This document shows positions 57,030-64,000 of a stretch of 64,000 nt of DNA, one piece after another. Every line of letters starts with the position of its first letter. Position 1 is the stretch's first letter. This DNA is from Brevundimonas intermedia (GTDB lineage Bacteria > Pseudomonadota > Alphaproteobacteria > Caulobacterales > Caulobacteraceae). The translations under genes and the position numbers were made by a program. Where the stretch lies: positions 1,178,001-1,242,000 of the forward strand of contig NZ_SPVH01000006.1 of the NCBI RefSeq assembly GCF_004614235.1, read 5' to 3'. The notes under the pieces were generated by a model. The model had not been told where the DNA came from. It saw only the letters and a list, made by a program, of their open reading frames with translations, and made no database searches.

Positions 57030-58325
57030 TCACACCGTGACGGGCTGGGCGGTCAGGCCGCGCACGCCGAAGACCCGGCGATAGCGTTCGATTTCGGCAG
57101 GATCGCCGACGGCCTTTTCCGGGTTGTCCGACAGTTTGACGGCGGGCCGGCCGCCGGCCTCGACCACCTTGCAGACCAGCGAGATCGGCTCCAGCTCGGG
57201 CGCGAAGGCGGGCGAACAGTCGCGGAAATCGTTGGTCAGATTGGTGCCCCAGCCGAAGCTGAGACGGGCACGGCCGTGGAAATTGGCGTGGGTCGCCTCG
57301 ATCCCGTCGATGTCCATGCCGTCCGAGAAGATCAGCAGCTTCTCTTTCGGATCACGGCCGTGGGCGCGCCACCAGTCGATCAGCCGTTCGCCGGCTGCAA
57401 TGGGCGGGGCCGAGTCGGGGCGGAAACCGGTCCAGTCCGCGACCCAGTCCGGCGCCTGATCCAGAAACGCCTCGGTTCCGAAGGCGTCGGGCAGGACGAT
57501 CAGCAGATTGCCTGCATAATGCCTGCGCCACTCTTCCAGAACGTCATACGGAACCTGGGCCAGCGCCGCGTCGTCGGGCGCCAGCGCCGCCATGACCATC
57601 GGCAGTTCGTGCCCGTTGGTGCCGATGGCTTCCAGGTCGTTCTCCATCGCGTGCAGGACGTTGGACGTGCCGATGAATGACAATCCCAGCCCTTCCTTCA
57701 GCGCCTGAATGCACCAGCGTTGCCACAGGAAGCCGTGCCGCCGCCGCGTGCCGAAGTCGGACAGGGCCAGATCGGGCAAGGCGCGCAGCCGCTCGACCTT
57801 GGACCAAAGCCGCGTCTTGGCGCGCGAATACAGGATGTCCAGCTCGAACCGCCCCAGCCGCCGCATCCCGACTCGGCAGCGCAACTCGTTCAGAATCGCC
57901 AGCGCGGGGATTTCCCACAGCGTGACCTCGGCCCAGGTGCCCGAGAAGGTCAGCATATACTGCCCGTCCTGAACCGACAGGTCGTAGTCGGGCAGGCGGT
58001 AGTCGATCAGCCAGGCGATGAAGTCCGGCGAGAAGATCTGCTTCACGCCATAGAAGCTGTTGCCCGCCAGCCAGACCAGTTCCTTGTTGGTGAAACGCAG
58101 GGTGCGGGCGTGATCCAGTTGCTCGCGCAGGGCGTCTATGTCGATCTCGTCCGCCAGGCGGACGCGGGTCGTGCGGTTGATGACCTGAAAGACGACCGGC
58201 ACGTCGCGGTGCTCGCGCCAGATCATCTGCAGCATCAGCAGCTTGTAGAAGTCGGTATCCAGCAGGCTGCGGACGATGGGGTCCAGGCGAAAGCCGTGGT
58301 CATAGGCGCGTTTGGCGAGGTCCAT
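57030..58325 (-). CDS. pncB: Nicotinate phosphoribosyltransferase PncB
   Basis: First enzyme of the NAD salvage pathway, joining nicotinate to PRPP at the cost of ATP. The protein has 431 residues. Features are [45 protein letters not shown] and the phosphorylated-His region [10 protein letters not shown]. The C-terminal PRPP site reads [14 protein letters not shown]. It lies between the deacetylase and dinB in the same direction, 8 bp after dinB. Confidence 0.95.
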   Translation of the reverse strand: MDLAKRAYDHGFRLDPIVRSLLDTDFYKLLMLQMIWREHRDVPVVFQVINRTTRVRLADEIDIDALREQLDHARTLRFTNKELVWLAGNSFYGVKQIFSPDFIAWLIDYRLPDYDLSVQDGQYMLTFSGTWAEVTLWEIPALAILNELRCRVGMRRLGRFELDILYSRAKTRLWSKVERLRALPDLALSDFGTRRRHGFLWQRWCIQALKEGLGLSFIGTSNVLHAMENDLEAIGTNGHELPMVMAALAPDDAALAQVPYDVLEEWRRHYAGNLLIVLPDAFGTEAFLDQAPDWVADWTGFRPDSAPPIAAGERLIDWWRAHGRDPKEKLLIFSDGMDIDGIEATHANFHGRARLSFGWGTNLTNDFRDCSPAFAPELEPISLVCKVVEAGGRPAVKLSDNPEKAVGDPAEIERYRRVFGVRGLTAQPVTV

Positions 58326-58333
58326 GGCGCTTC

Positions 58334-59602
58334 CTACGGCTTCAGCGCGCGCCCCGCCACCACGGCGTCCTTGCCGAACTTCTCGCGCAGTTTGTCGATG
58401 GCGCGTTCGGTCTTCAGGGTGCGGGTCTCGGGGGTCTGGAACAGGCCGACGGGCGCGTCCTCGGCGTCCTGGACGTCGGCCATGCCGATGCCGATCAGGC
58501 GGTAGGACGGGCCCAGCTCGGGCTTCAGCAGGTCACGCCCGGCGGCGAACAGGGCGCGCGCCGTCTGGACCGGGTCGGGCAGGGTGATGCGGCGGGTGAC
58601 GATCTTGAAATCGGTGCGGCGCAGTTTCAGCACGAGGACGCGGCTGGCGACGCCGTCGCGACGGGCTTTGGACGCCAGCTTCTCGCACAGGGGCCACAGT
58701 TCGGCCTCCAGCGCCTCGGCCGAGGTCAGGTCCTCGTTGAAGGTTGTCTCGGCGCTCATTCCCTTGCGGTCGCGTTCGGGGTTCACGGCGCGGGCGTCGC
58801 GGGCGTGGGCCAGTTCGTGCAGGCGCAGGCCCGATTCGCCGTAGCGTTTGACCAGATCGCGCACGTCCGCGCGGGCCAGATCGCCGATGGTCGAATAGCC
58901 GTCGCTGCGCAGCGCCTTGCCGAACACCGGGCCGACGCCGGGCAGGGTGGTGACGAGGCGCGGCGCCAGCAGGGCCTGGGCGTTGGCGGCGCCGACGACG
59001 GAGAAGCCGCGCGGCTTGTCCATCTCGGACGCCATCTTGGCCAAGAAGCGGTTGGGGGCCAGGCCGATGGAGACGGTCAGGCCGGTCTCCTCCTCGATCT
59101 GTTTCTGGAAACGGATCAGCTGAAACGCCGGAGGCCCGCCGTTCAGCCGTTCGGTGCCCGACAGATCGACCCAGGCCTCGTCCAGCGACAGAGGCTGTAT
59201 CAGCGGCGTCAACCGACCCAACGCCCCCAGAATACGCTGCGATTCGAAGACGTATTTGGTGAAGTCCGGCCTGATGACCACCGCCTCGGGACAGGCCTTC
59301 AGCGCCTTGAACATCGGCATGGCGGACCCGACGCCGTACTGGCGCGCGACATAGCAGGCGGTGGAGACGACCCCGCGCTTGCCGCCGCCGACGATGACCG
59401 GCTTGTCGCGCAGCTCCGGCCGGTCGCGCTTCTCCACCGAGGCGTAGAAGGCGTCGCAGTCCATGTGGGCGATGGACAGCTGGTCCAGTTCGGGATCGGC
59501 GACGATGCGCCGCGACCCGCACGCCGGACAGCGGCGCTCGGGCGGTCCGGCGGGATCTTCGCCGGTCCACAGGCAGTCGCGACAGATGGCCTTGATGGCC
59601 AC
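58334..59602 (-). CDS. dinB: DNA polymerase IV (DinB) with N-terminal zinc ribbon
   Basis: A 422-residue Y-family translesion polymerase. An N-terminal zinc ribbon (C7-x2-C10 and C25-x2-C28) precedes the usual start [17 protein letters not shown]. Palm motifs include [18 protein letters not shown] and [15 protein letters not shown]; the thumb has [18 protein letters not shown]. The zinc ribbon is a known alphaproteobacterial variant. No LexA box is visible in the 103-bp gap to divK. The gene is divergent from divK. Confidence 0.94.
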   Translation of the reverse strand: MAIKAICRDCLWTGEDPAGPPERRCPACGSRRIVADPELDQLSIAHMDCDAFYASVEKRDRPELRDKPVIVGGGKRGVVSTACYVARQYGVGSAMPMFKALKACPEAVVIRPDFTKYVFESQRILGALGRLTPLIQPLSLDEAWVDLSGTERLNGGPPAFQLIRFQKQIEEETGLTVSIGLAPNRFLAKMASEMDKPRGFSVVGAANAQALLAPRLVTTLPGVGPVFGKALRSDGYSTIGDLARADVRDLVKRYGESGLRLHELAHARDARAVNPERDRKGMSAETTFNEDLTSAEALEAELWPLCEKLASKARRDGVASRVLVLKLRRTDFKIVTRRITLPDPVQTARALFAAGRDLLKPELGPSYRLIGIGMADVQDAEDAPVGLFQTPETRTLKTERAIDKLREKFGKDAVVAGRALKP

Positions 59603-59705
59603 GCTTAAGGTCTCCGTAAGGTTGGCTTCACCCCAACTTAAGACTGCTCGCCTACGAATGCGACCAACGAGGCGTCCCGCGTTCGAGGGGCGCGCAGGTC
59701 AGGTG

Positions 59706-60074
59706 ATGATGTCCAAGAAAGTCCTCATCGTCGAGGATAACGAGCTGAACATGAAGCTTTTTCATGATCTGCTCGATTCCCAGGGCTACGAGACGCTGCA
59801 GACCCGCGAGGGCTTGCAGGCGTTGGCCCTGGCGCGCGCCCATCATCCCGATCTGATCCTGATGGATATTCAGCTGCCGGAAATCTCGGGCCTGGAAGTC
59901 ACCAAGTGGCTGAAGGACGACGAAGAGCTAAGCCATATCCCCGTCATCGCCGTGACCGCCTTCGCCATGAAGGGCGACGAGGAGCGGATTCGTCAGGGCG
60001 GGTGCGAGGCCTATATCTCCAAGCCCATCTCGGTGATGCACTTCCTCGAAACCATCCGGCAGCACCTCGGATGA
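59706..60074 (+). CDS. divK: Single-domain response regulator DivK
   Basis: A 122-residue CheY-like receiver that in Caulobacter controls the PleC/DivJ-CckA cell-cycle circuit. It shows [15 protein letters not shown] (acidic pair), [16 protein letters not shown] (phospho-Asp), [10 protein letters not shown] (Thr) and [12 protein letters not shown] (Lys). Adjacent ATG codons at 59706 and 59709 are both possible starts. The stop overlaps pleD by 4 nt, and the order divK-pleD is the Caulobacter one. Confidence 0.95.
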   Translation: MMSKKVLIVEDNELNMKLFHDLLDSQGYETLQTREGLQALALARAHHPDLILMDIQLPEISGLEVTKWLKDDEELSHIPVIAVTAFAMKGDEERIRQGGCEAYISKPISVMHFLETIRQHLG

Positions 60075-61432
60075 GCGCCCGGATCCTCGTCGTCGACGAT
60101 GTGGACGTGAACGTCCGTCTGCTCGAAGCCAAGCTGACCATCGAATATTACGACGTCCTCAGCTGCAACGACGGCGCGACGGCCCTGAGCCTGGCCGCCG
60201 AGCATCAGCCGGATCTGATCCTGCTGGACGTCATGATGCCCGGCATGGACGGGTTCGAGACCTGTCGCCGGCTGAAGGCCCAGGCCGAGACGCGCCACAT
60301 CCCCGTCGTGCTGGTCACCGCGCTGGACGGCCGCCAGGATCGTATCCGGGGGCTGGAGGCCGGCGCCGACGACTTTCTGACCAAGCCCATCGACGACGTG
60401 ATCCTGTTCGCGCGGGTCAAGTCGCTGACCCGGCTGAAGCACGTCATGGACGAACTGCGCGAGCGCGAGGAAAGCGGTCGGCGCCTGGGCGTCGATTCGG
60501 ACGGCGCCGCGCGGCTTCGCAGCGAAGGAGGCCGCGTGCTGATCGTCGACGACGACCAGCGTCAGGCCGAGAAGATGGCGGCCGAGCTGAGTGGCGAACA
60601 CCGCGTCACCATCGAATCCGATCCCGAGGCGGCGCTGGTCGCGGCCAAGGGGGCGCTGGATCTGATCATCGTCAATGTCGCCGCCGCAGGATTCGACGGC
60701 CTGCGGATCGTGGCCCAGGCCAAGTCGGGTGACGCACGCCGCGCGCCGATCCTGGCGGTGGTGGAGCCGGCCGAGCGGCCGCGCATGGTCAAGGCGCTGG
60801 AACTGGGCGCCGCCGACATCCTGCCGCGTCCCATCGACACCGAAGAACTGTCGGCGCGCGTCCGCACCCAGATCCGACGCAAACGCTACACCGACTTCCT
60901 GCGCCAGAAGCTGGACAGCAGCATGGAGATGGCCGTCACCGACGCCCTGACCGGCCTGCACAATCGTCGCTACATGACTGGCCAGCTACAGGCCTTGGTC
61001 GGCCGCGCGGCCCAGGGCGGGTCTCAGGTCGCCTTGCTGGTGCTGGACATCGACCACTTCAAGTCCGTCAACGACAGCTTCGGCCACGACGCCGGGGACG
61101 AGGTGCTGGTCGAGTTCGCCGTGCGCCTGGCCACCAACGTCCGCGCCGTGGACCTGCCGTGCCGGATGGGCGGAGAGGAGTTCGTGGTCGTCATGCCGGG
61201 CGCCAGTCTGGAAGACGCCGGCCACGTCGCCGAACGGATTCGCCGCGATGTCGCCTCCGCCCCGTTCCGGGTCATGGGCGGCAAGGAACAGATCACCATC
61301 ACCATCTCGATCGGCGTGGCCGCCACGACCGGCGACGGCGACACGCCGGAGGGCCTGCTGAAACGCGCCGACGAAGGCGTCTACGAGGCCAAGGCCGCCG
61401 GCCGCAACAAGGTCATCGCCAAGGCGGCCTGA
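60071..61432 (+). CDS. pleD: Response regulator diguanylate cyclase PleD
   Basis: A 453-residue protein with two receiver domains and a GGDEF domain. REC1 contains [16 protein letters not shown] (phospho-Asp) and LTKPID. REC2 (about 155-280) is degenerate, with [14 protein letters not shown]. The GGDEF domain has [20 protein letters not shown], the active site GGEEF and the RAVD inhibitory RxxD four residues upstream of it. It makes c-di-GMP from two GTP and is product-inhibited. In Caulobacter it drives the swarmer-to-stalked transition. The ATG at 60071 overlaps divK. Confidence 0.95.
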   Translation: MSARILVVDDVDVNVRLLEAKLTIEYYDVLSCNDGATALSLAAEHQPDLILLDVMMPGMDGFETCRRLKAQAETRHIPVVLVTALDGRQDRIRGLEAGADDFLTKPIDDVILFARVKSLTRLKHVMDELREREESGRRLGVDSDGAARLRSEGGRVLIVDDDQRQAEKMAAELSGEHRVTIESDPEAALVAAKGALDLIIVNVAAAGFDGLRIVAQAKSGDARRAPILAVVEPAERPRMVKALELGAADILPRPIDTEELSARVRTQIRRKRYTDFLRQKLDSSMEMAVTDALTGLHNRRYMTGQLQALVGRAAQGGSQVALLVLDIDHFKSVNDSFGHDAGDEVLVEFAVRLATNVRAVDLPCRMGGEEFVVVMPGASLEDAGHVAERIRRDVASAPFRVMGGKEQITITISIGVAATTGDGDTPEGLLKRADEGVYEAKAAGRNKVIAKAA

Positions 61433-61453
61433 CCGACCCCTAGACAACGAAAA

Positions 61454-61480
61454 ACGCCCGGCTGGAGACCAGCCGGGCGT
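61454..61480. terminator. Bidirectional terminator between pleD and rpmG
   Basis: ACGCCCGGCTGG pairs with CCAGCCGGGCGT around an AGA loop. T-runs follow on both strands (CTTCAATTTTT on plus, TTTTCGTT on minus). Confidence 0.9.
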
Positions 61481-61506
61481 CTTCAATTTTTCAGCCGATC
61501 AAGTAG

Positions 61507-61674
61507 TTACTTGATCTTGCCTTCCTTGAACTCGACGTGCTTGCGCACGACGGGGTCGTACTTCTTGACGACCATTTTCTCGGTCATGGTGCGGGCGTTC
61601 TTCTTGGTGACATAGAAGAAGCCGGTGTCGGCCGTGGAGTTCAGGCGGATCTTGATGGAAGCCGGTTTGGCCAT
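61507..61674 (-). CDS. rpmG: 50S ribosomal protein L33
   Basis: A 55-residue ribosomal protein. It begins [14 protein letters not shown] and contains [18 protein letters not shown] and [17 protein letters not shown], the bL33 pattern without zinc cysteines (C-minus form). It is transcribed alone on the minus strand, convergent with pleD over a shared terminator. It is too short for many gene finders, but the match is unambiguous. Confidence 0.96.
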   Translation of the reverse strand: MAKPASIKIRLNSTADTGFFYVTKKNARTMTEKMVVKKYDPVVRKHVEFKEGKIK

Positions 61675-61800
61675 CGGAATTACCTCTGCGACGGCGAAAG
61701 CCGCTTAAAATAAGAGGCGCGGAACATACTCAGGATCGCCCCAAAGTCAACGGGCGCGATGCCACGTTGATGCGGTCGGATGCACATATAGTGTGACCGC

Positions 61801-62379
61801 ATGAAAATCGCATCCCTGCTGGCCGCTGCGGCCCTGGTTTCCCTGCCGTCCGTCGGCGCTGCGGCGGCGTCTCCCGCTCCGGGCCCCGTTCTGAGCCAGA
61901 ACGATTTCCTGGCGCGACTGAACGCCCTGTGCGGCCAGCGATTCGAAGGCCGGGTCGTCACGACCGACGCCGCCGACGCCACGTTCGCCAGCGAGCGGCT
62001 GATCATGCACGTCCGCGACTGTTCGGCGGACGAGGTGCGCATTCCCTTCGCGGTCGGCGACGACCGCTCTCGCACCTGGGTCGTGACCAAGACCGAAACA
62101 GGCCTGCGGCTGAAGCACGATCACCGGCATGAGGACGGCACGACCGACGTGCTGCACTGGTATGGCGGCGACACGGCCAACGCGGGCACGGCCGACCGCC
62201 AGGAGTTTCCCGTCGACGCCGAATCGATCGCCCTGTTCAACGCCAACGACGCGGCGGTCTCGACCACCAATGTCTGGGCAATGGAGGTTCATCCCGACCG
62301 GATGTTCGCCTATGAACTGCGCCGCCCCAACCGCCATTTCCGCGTCGAGTTCGATCTGACGAAGCCGGTCGCCGACTAA
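61801..62379 (+). CDS. Secreted protein of unknown function
   Basis: A 192-residue protein with a signal peptide (SLLAAAALVSLPSVGAAAAS). The mature part has two cysteines (NALCGQRFEG and RDCSADE) and a beta-rich core with RLKHDHRHEDGTTDVLHWYG, typical of a conserved but uncharacterised alphaproteobacterial secreted family. I do not assign a function. It is convergent with the broken DUF5990 gene (3-bp gap). Confidence 0.78.
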   Translation: MKIASLLAAAALVSLPSVGAAAASPAPGPVLSQNDFLARLNALCGQRFEGRVVTTDAADATFASERLIMHVRDCSADEVRIPFAVGDDRSRTWVVTKTETGLRLKHDHRHEDGTTDVLHWYGGDTANAGTADRQEFPVDAESIALFNANDAAVSTTNVWAMEVHPDRMFAYELRRPNRHFRVEFDLTKPVAD

Positions 62380-62382
62380 GGA

Positions 62383-62796
62383 TCAGACGACGCGCCAGGC
62401 CTTAACCGGCCGCACGGTGGCGCAGGCCGGGCCGCCGTCCTTCGCGCGGCCGGGCAAAACGACCTCCAGCAAGCGCCCCTCGCGCGCCTGGGCCAGCAGA
62501 TCGGCTGGAATGTCGTGGACGTCGATCTTGGCCCGACGACTTCATTCGCTGGCGTGCAGACCTGCCGACGTGCCGATGGCGATATAGACGAAGCGCCGCG
62601 ACGGCCCCTCGCGCCGCACGAATGTCCCGGTCAGGCGTCCGTCGTCGGTCTGGGTGATCGGCGCATCGAAGCTGATCGAGCCGTCGCCGGCGATTTGCGG
62701 CTCGATCGGCATGTTGGCCTTGTCCTGAAGGCTGTAGGCGACGCCCGCGACCGGGTCGGCGATGGTCAGGCGCAGGGTGATCGTCGATCCGGCCAT
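62383..62796 (-). pseudogene. DUF5990-family gene interrupted by an in-frame TGA
   Basis: The frame from 62796 starts like DUF5990 proteins (ITLRLTIADPVAGVAYSLQDK) and includes RREGPSRRFVYIAIG. It stops at TGA (62542-62544) after GLHASE. The same frame then continues for 52 more codons with clear family sequence (SRRAKIDVHDIPADLLAQA, DGGPACATVRPVKAW) to TGA at 62383. Family members usually have Trp just before SRR, so a TGG to TGA change is likely. The total of 137 residues equals the family length. It could be a recent nonsense mutation, a sequencing error, or readthrough. Confidence 0.85.
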
Positions 62797-62797
62797 G

Positions 62798-63502
62798 TCA
62801 GTCCCTGTGTTCGACGGTGTGGCGGCCCCGCACCATCCGCACGAAGGGCAGGGGGCGGTTCGGGTGTTCCAATCGCTCCGCCAACTCCCCCAGCACGAAA
62901 CGGGTGATGGCGGGCAGGTCCAGGCTGCGCGCCTCGTCCAGCGGCAGCCACGCGATCTCGTCCAGTTCGCCTGATCCGGCGGTCGGTTCCGGGCTCAGCA
63001 GGGCCTCGGCCGGGGCCATGAAGAAGCGGGCGTCGAACCGCCGTGTGCGACCCGGAGGGGTGATGGCCCGGGCGATGTAGGACAGGACCGACAGATCGGG
63101 CAGGGCGCCCGCCTGCCGATACTCGCGCCACGGTCCGGCGACCGAGGCGCTCGGCGCGGGCCGCCCCAGAATCAGCCCGGTCTCCTCGAACGTCTCGCGC
63201 ACCGCCGTCAGGGCCAGGGCGCGGGCGCGGCGGGCCGGCAGTTCGACTTCCAGCCGCCGCGCGACATCGGCGGGCAGGTCGCCCGTCGCGGCGGCGGTAA
63301 AGTCGCTGCGGTCGATCCGCCCGCCCGGAAACACCCATTTCGACGCCATGAACACATGCCCCGGCGCCCGTCTTCCCATCAGCACCTCGGACCGCGACCC
63401 GCCCCGCGTCAGGATCAGCGTCGCCGCATCCTTGGGCCGCTGTGCGCCGCCGACGCGCGGGGCGTCGGCCAAGTCCTGTGCGGTGTCGAAGGGCGCGGTC
63501 AC
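62798..63502 (-). CDS. NUDIX hydrolase
   Basis: A 234-residue NUDIX protein of the larger NUDT7/8-type pattern. The Nudix box has GGRIDRSD and the catalytic RETFEETGLILG separated by an insert of about 50 residues, a feature of this subgroup. Substrate could be CoA or another nucleoside diphosphate derivative. I prefer GTG at 63502, which has GGGAGAGGA upstream, over an in-frame ATG at 63571 that lies inside rnr. It begins 44 bp after the rnr stop in the same direction. Confidence 0.85.
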   Translation of the reverse strand: MTAPFDTAQDLADAPRVGGAQRPKDAATLILTRGGSRSEVLMGRRAPGHVFMASKWVFPGGRIDRSDFTAAATGDLPADVARRLEVELPARRARALALTAVRETFEETGLILGRPAPSASVAGPWREYRQAGALPDLSVLSYIARAITPPGRTRRFDARFFMAPAEALLSPEPTAGSGELDEIAWLPLDEARSLDLPAITRFVLGELAERLEHPNRPLPFVRMVRGRHTVEHRD

Positions 63503-63545
63503 GACAATCCTCTCCCATGGGGGAGGATTTGGCGGAGGCCTTGCG

Positions 63546-64000
63546 TCACTTCCGCTTGCCCTTACGCACACCCTTCAGCCCGCCGGAGGGACGGCCGCCT
63601 TTCGCGGGCTTGGGACCGCCCGGCCGCCCCTTGCCGCGCATCGGCGGGCCGTCCCCGCCGCGTCCCCGGACGCCATAGCGCGGGGCGGGGGCGTTGGGGT
63701 CGCGGGGTTCGGGCTCGCTGAGCATTTCGAACACCAGGCCGCCCGTGACGGGGGTGGCCTCCATCAGCTTGACCTCGACCTTGCGGCCCAGGGTGAACCG
63801 CTTGCCGGTGCGTTCGCCGACCAGGGCGTGGGCGCGGTCGTCGTGGGCGAAATATTCGCTGCCCAGGGTCGAGACGGGAACCAGGCCGTCGGCGCCCGTC
63901 TCGTCCAGCCGGATGAACAGGCCGAACCGGGTCACGCCGGTGATGCGGCCGGTGAAGGTCGCGCCGACATGGTCCTCCAGGAAGGCGGCGATGTAGCGGT
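63546..64000 (-). CDS. rnr: Ribonuclease R, C-terminal part (5' end outside the window)
   Basis: The visible 151 codons include FLEDHVGATFTGRITGVTRFG and FIRLDETGADGLVPVSTLG, the S1 domain that ends RNase R, followed by a basic tail rich in Arg/Lys/Gly/Pro. RNase R is the 3'-5' exonuclease that degrades structured RNA. The catalytic RNB domain lies beyond the window edge. The gene is followed by the NUDIX gene. Confidence 0.9.
   Translation of the reverse strand, partial: RYIAAFLEDHVGATFTGRITGVTRFGLFIRLDETGADGLVPVSTLGSEYFAHDDRAHALVGERTGKRFTLGRKVEVKLMEATPVTGGLVFEMLSEPEPRDPNAPAPRYGVRGRGGDGPPMRGKGRPGGPKPAKGGRPSGGLKGVRKGKRK

Overview
The window is 64 kb of GC-rich chromosome from an alphaproteobacterium of the Caulobacteraceae. 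The lineage markers are popZ, a divK-pleD operon, the Caulobacter-type flagellar genes fliX, cheL and flbY, divergent sigma-54 hook promoters, and GAAC-N7-GAAC LexA boxes. Brevundimonas or a close relative is my best guess; the genus is inferred, not proven. Gene density is typical of a chromosome. I see no insertion sequence, prophage or CRISPR array.

Layout. 1-7.5 kb: hook genes fliK-flgD-flgE (minus, flgE cut by the window edge) diverge from flgK-flgL across a 388-bp region with two nearly identical sigma-54 promoters. 7.6-10.3 kb: an operon of a radical SAM protein and a DUF4130-UdgX fusion, with a LexA box ending at its start codon. 10.5-14 kb: an Mla-type lipid ABC transporter. 15-18 kb: uvrA, whose upstream LexA box is shared with a divergent ParDE-like toxin-antitoxin pair. 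18.6-23.2 kb: truncated hemoglobin, an ABC-F protein and an EAL phosphodiesterase. 23.2-25.7 kb: flbY-cheL-flgI facing fliX. 25.9-30.3 kb: dksA, vapBC, a short gltX, a LOG-family enzyme and small envelope proteins. 30.4-36.4 kb: a six-gene Mrp cation/proton antiporter operon with fused mrpA-mrpB. 36.6-37.7 kb: tRNA-Asn, an rRNA/tRNA methyltransferase and tRNA-Cys. 37.8-44.7 kb: a Pcm-like protein, tolC, popZ, valS and tlyA. 44.9-50 kb: a glycine-zipper protein, an RlmD-like methyltransferase, a second radical SAM gene with its own LexA box, and a penicillin-binding D,D-carboxypeptidase with a SPOR domain. 50-54 kb: phasin and clpS-clpA. 54-59.6 kb: a GNAT/FemAB-like enzyme, ridA, a polysaccharide deacetylase, pncB and dinB. 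59.7-64 kb: divK-pleD, rpmG, a DUF5990 gene broken by an in-frame TGA, a NUDIX hydrolase and the 3' end of rnr.

How the genes fit together. Two programmes stand out. One is late flagellar assembly under sigma-54 (hook, hook-filament junction, P-ring), together with the cell-cycle regulators divK, pleD and popZ. The other is DNA damage: three perfect LexA boxes precede the radical SAM-UdgX operon, uvrA (shared with parDE) and a photoproduct-lyase-like radical SAM gene; dinB also lies in the window but has no visible box. The SOS-linked radical SAM plus UdgX operon is the best candidate here for an undescribed repair or nucleic-acid modification system.
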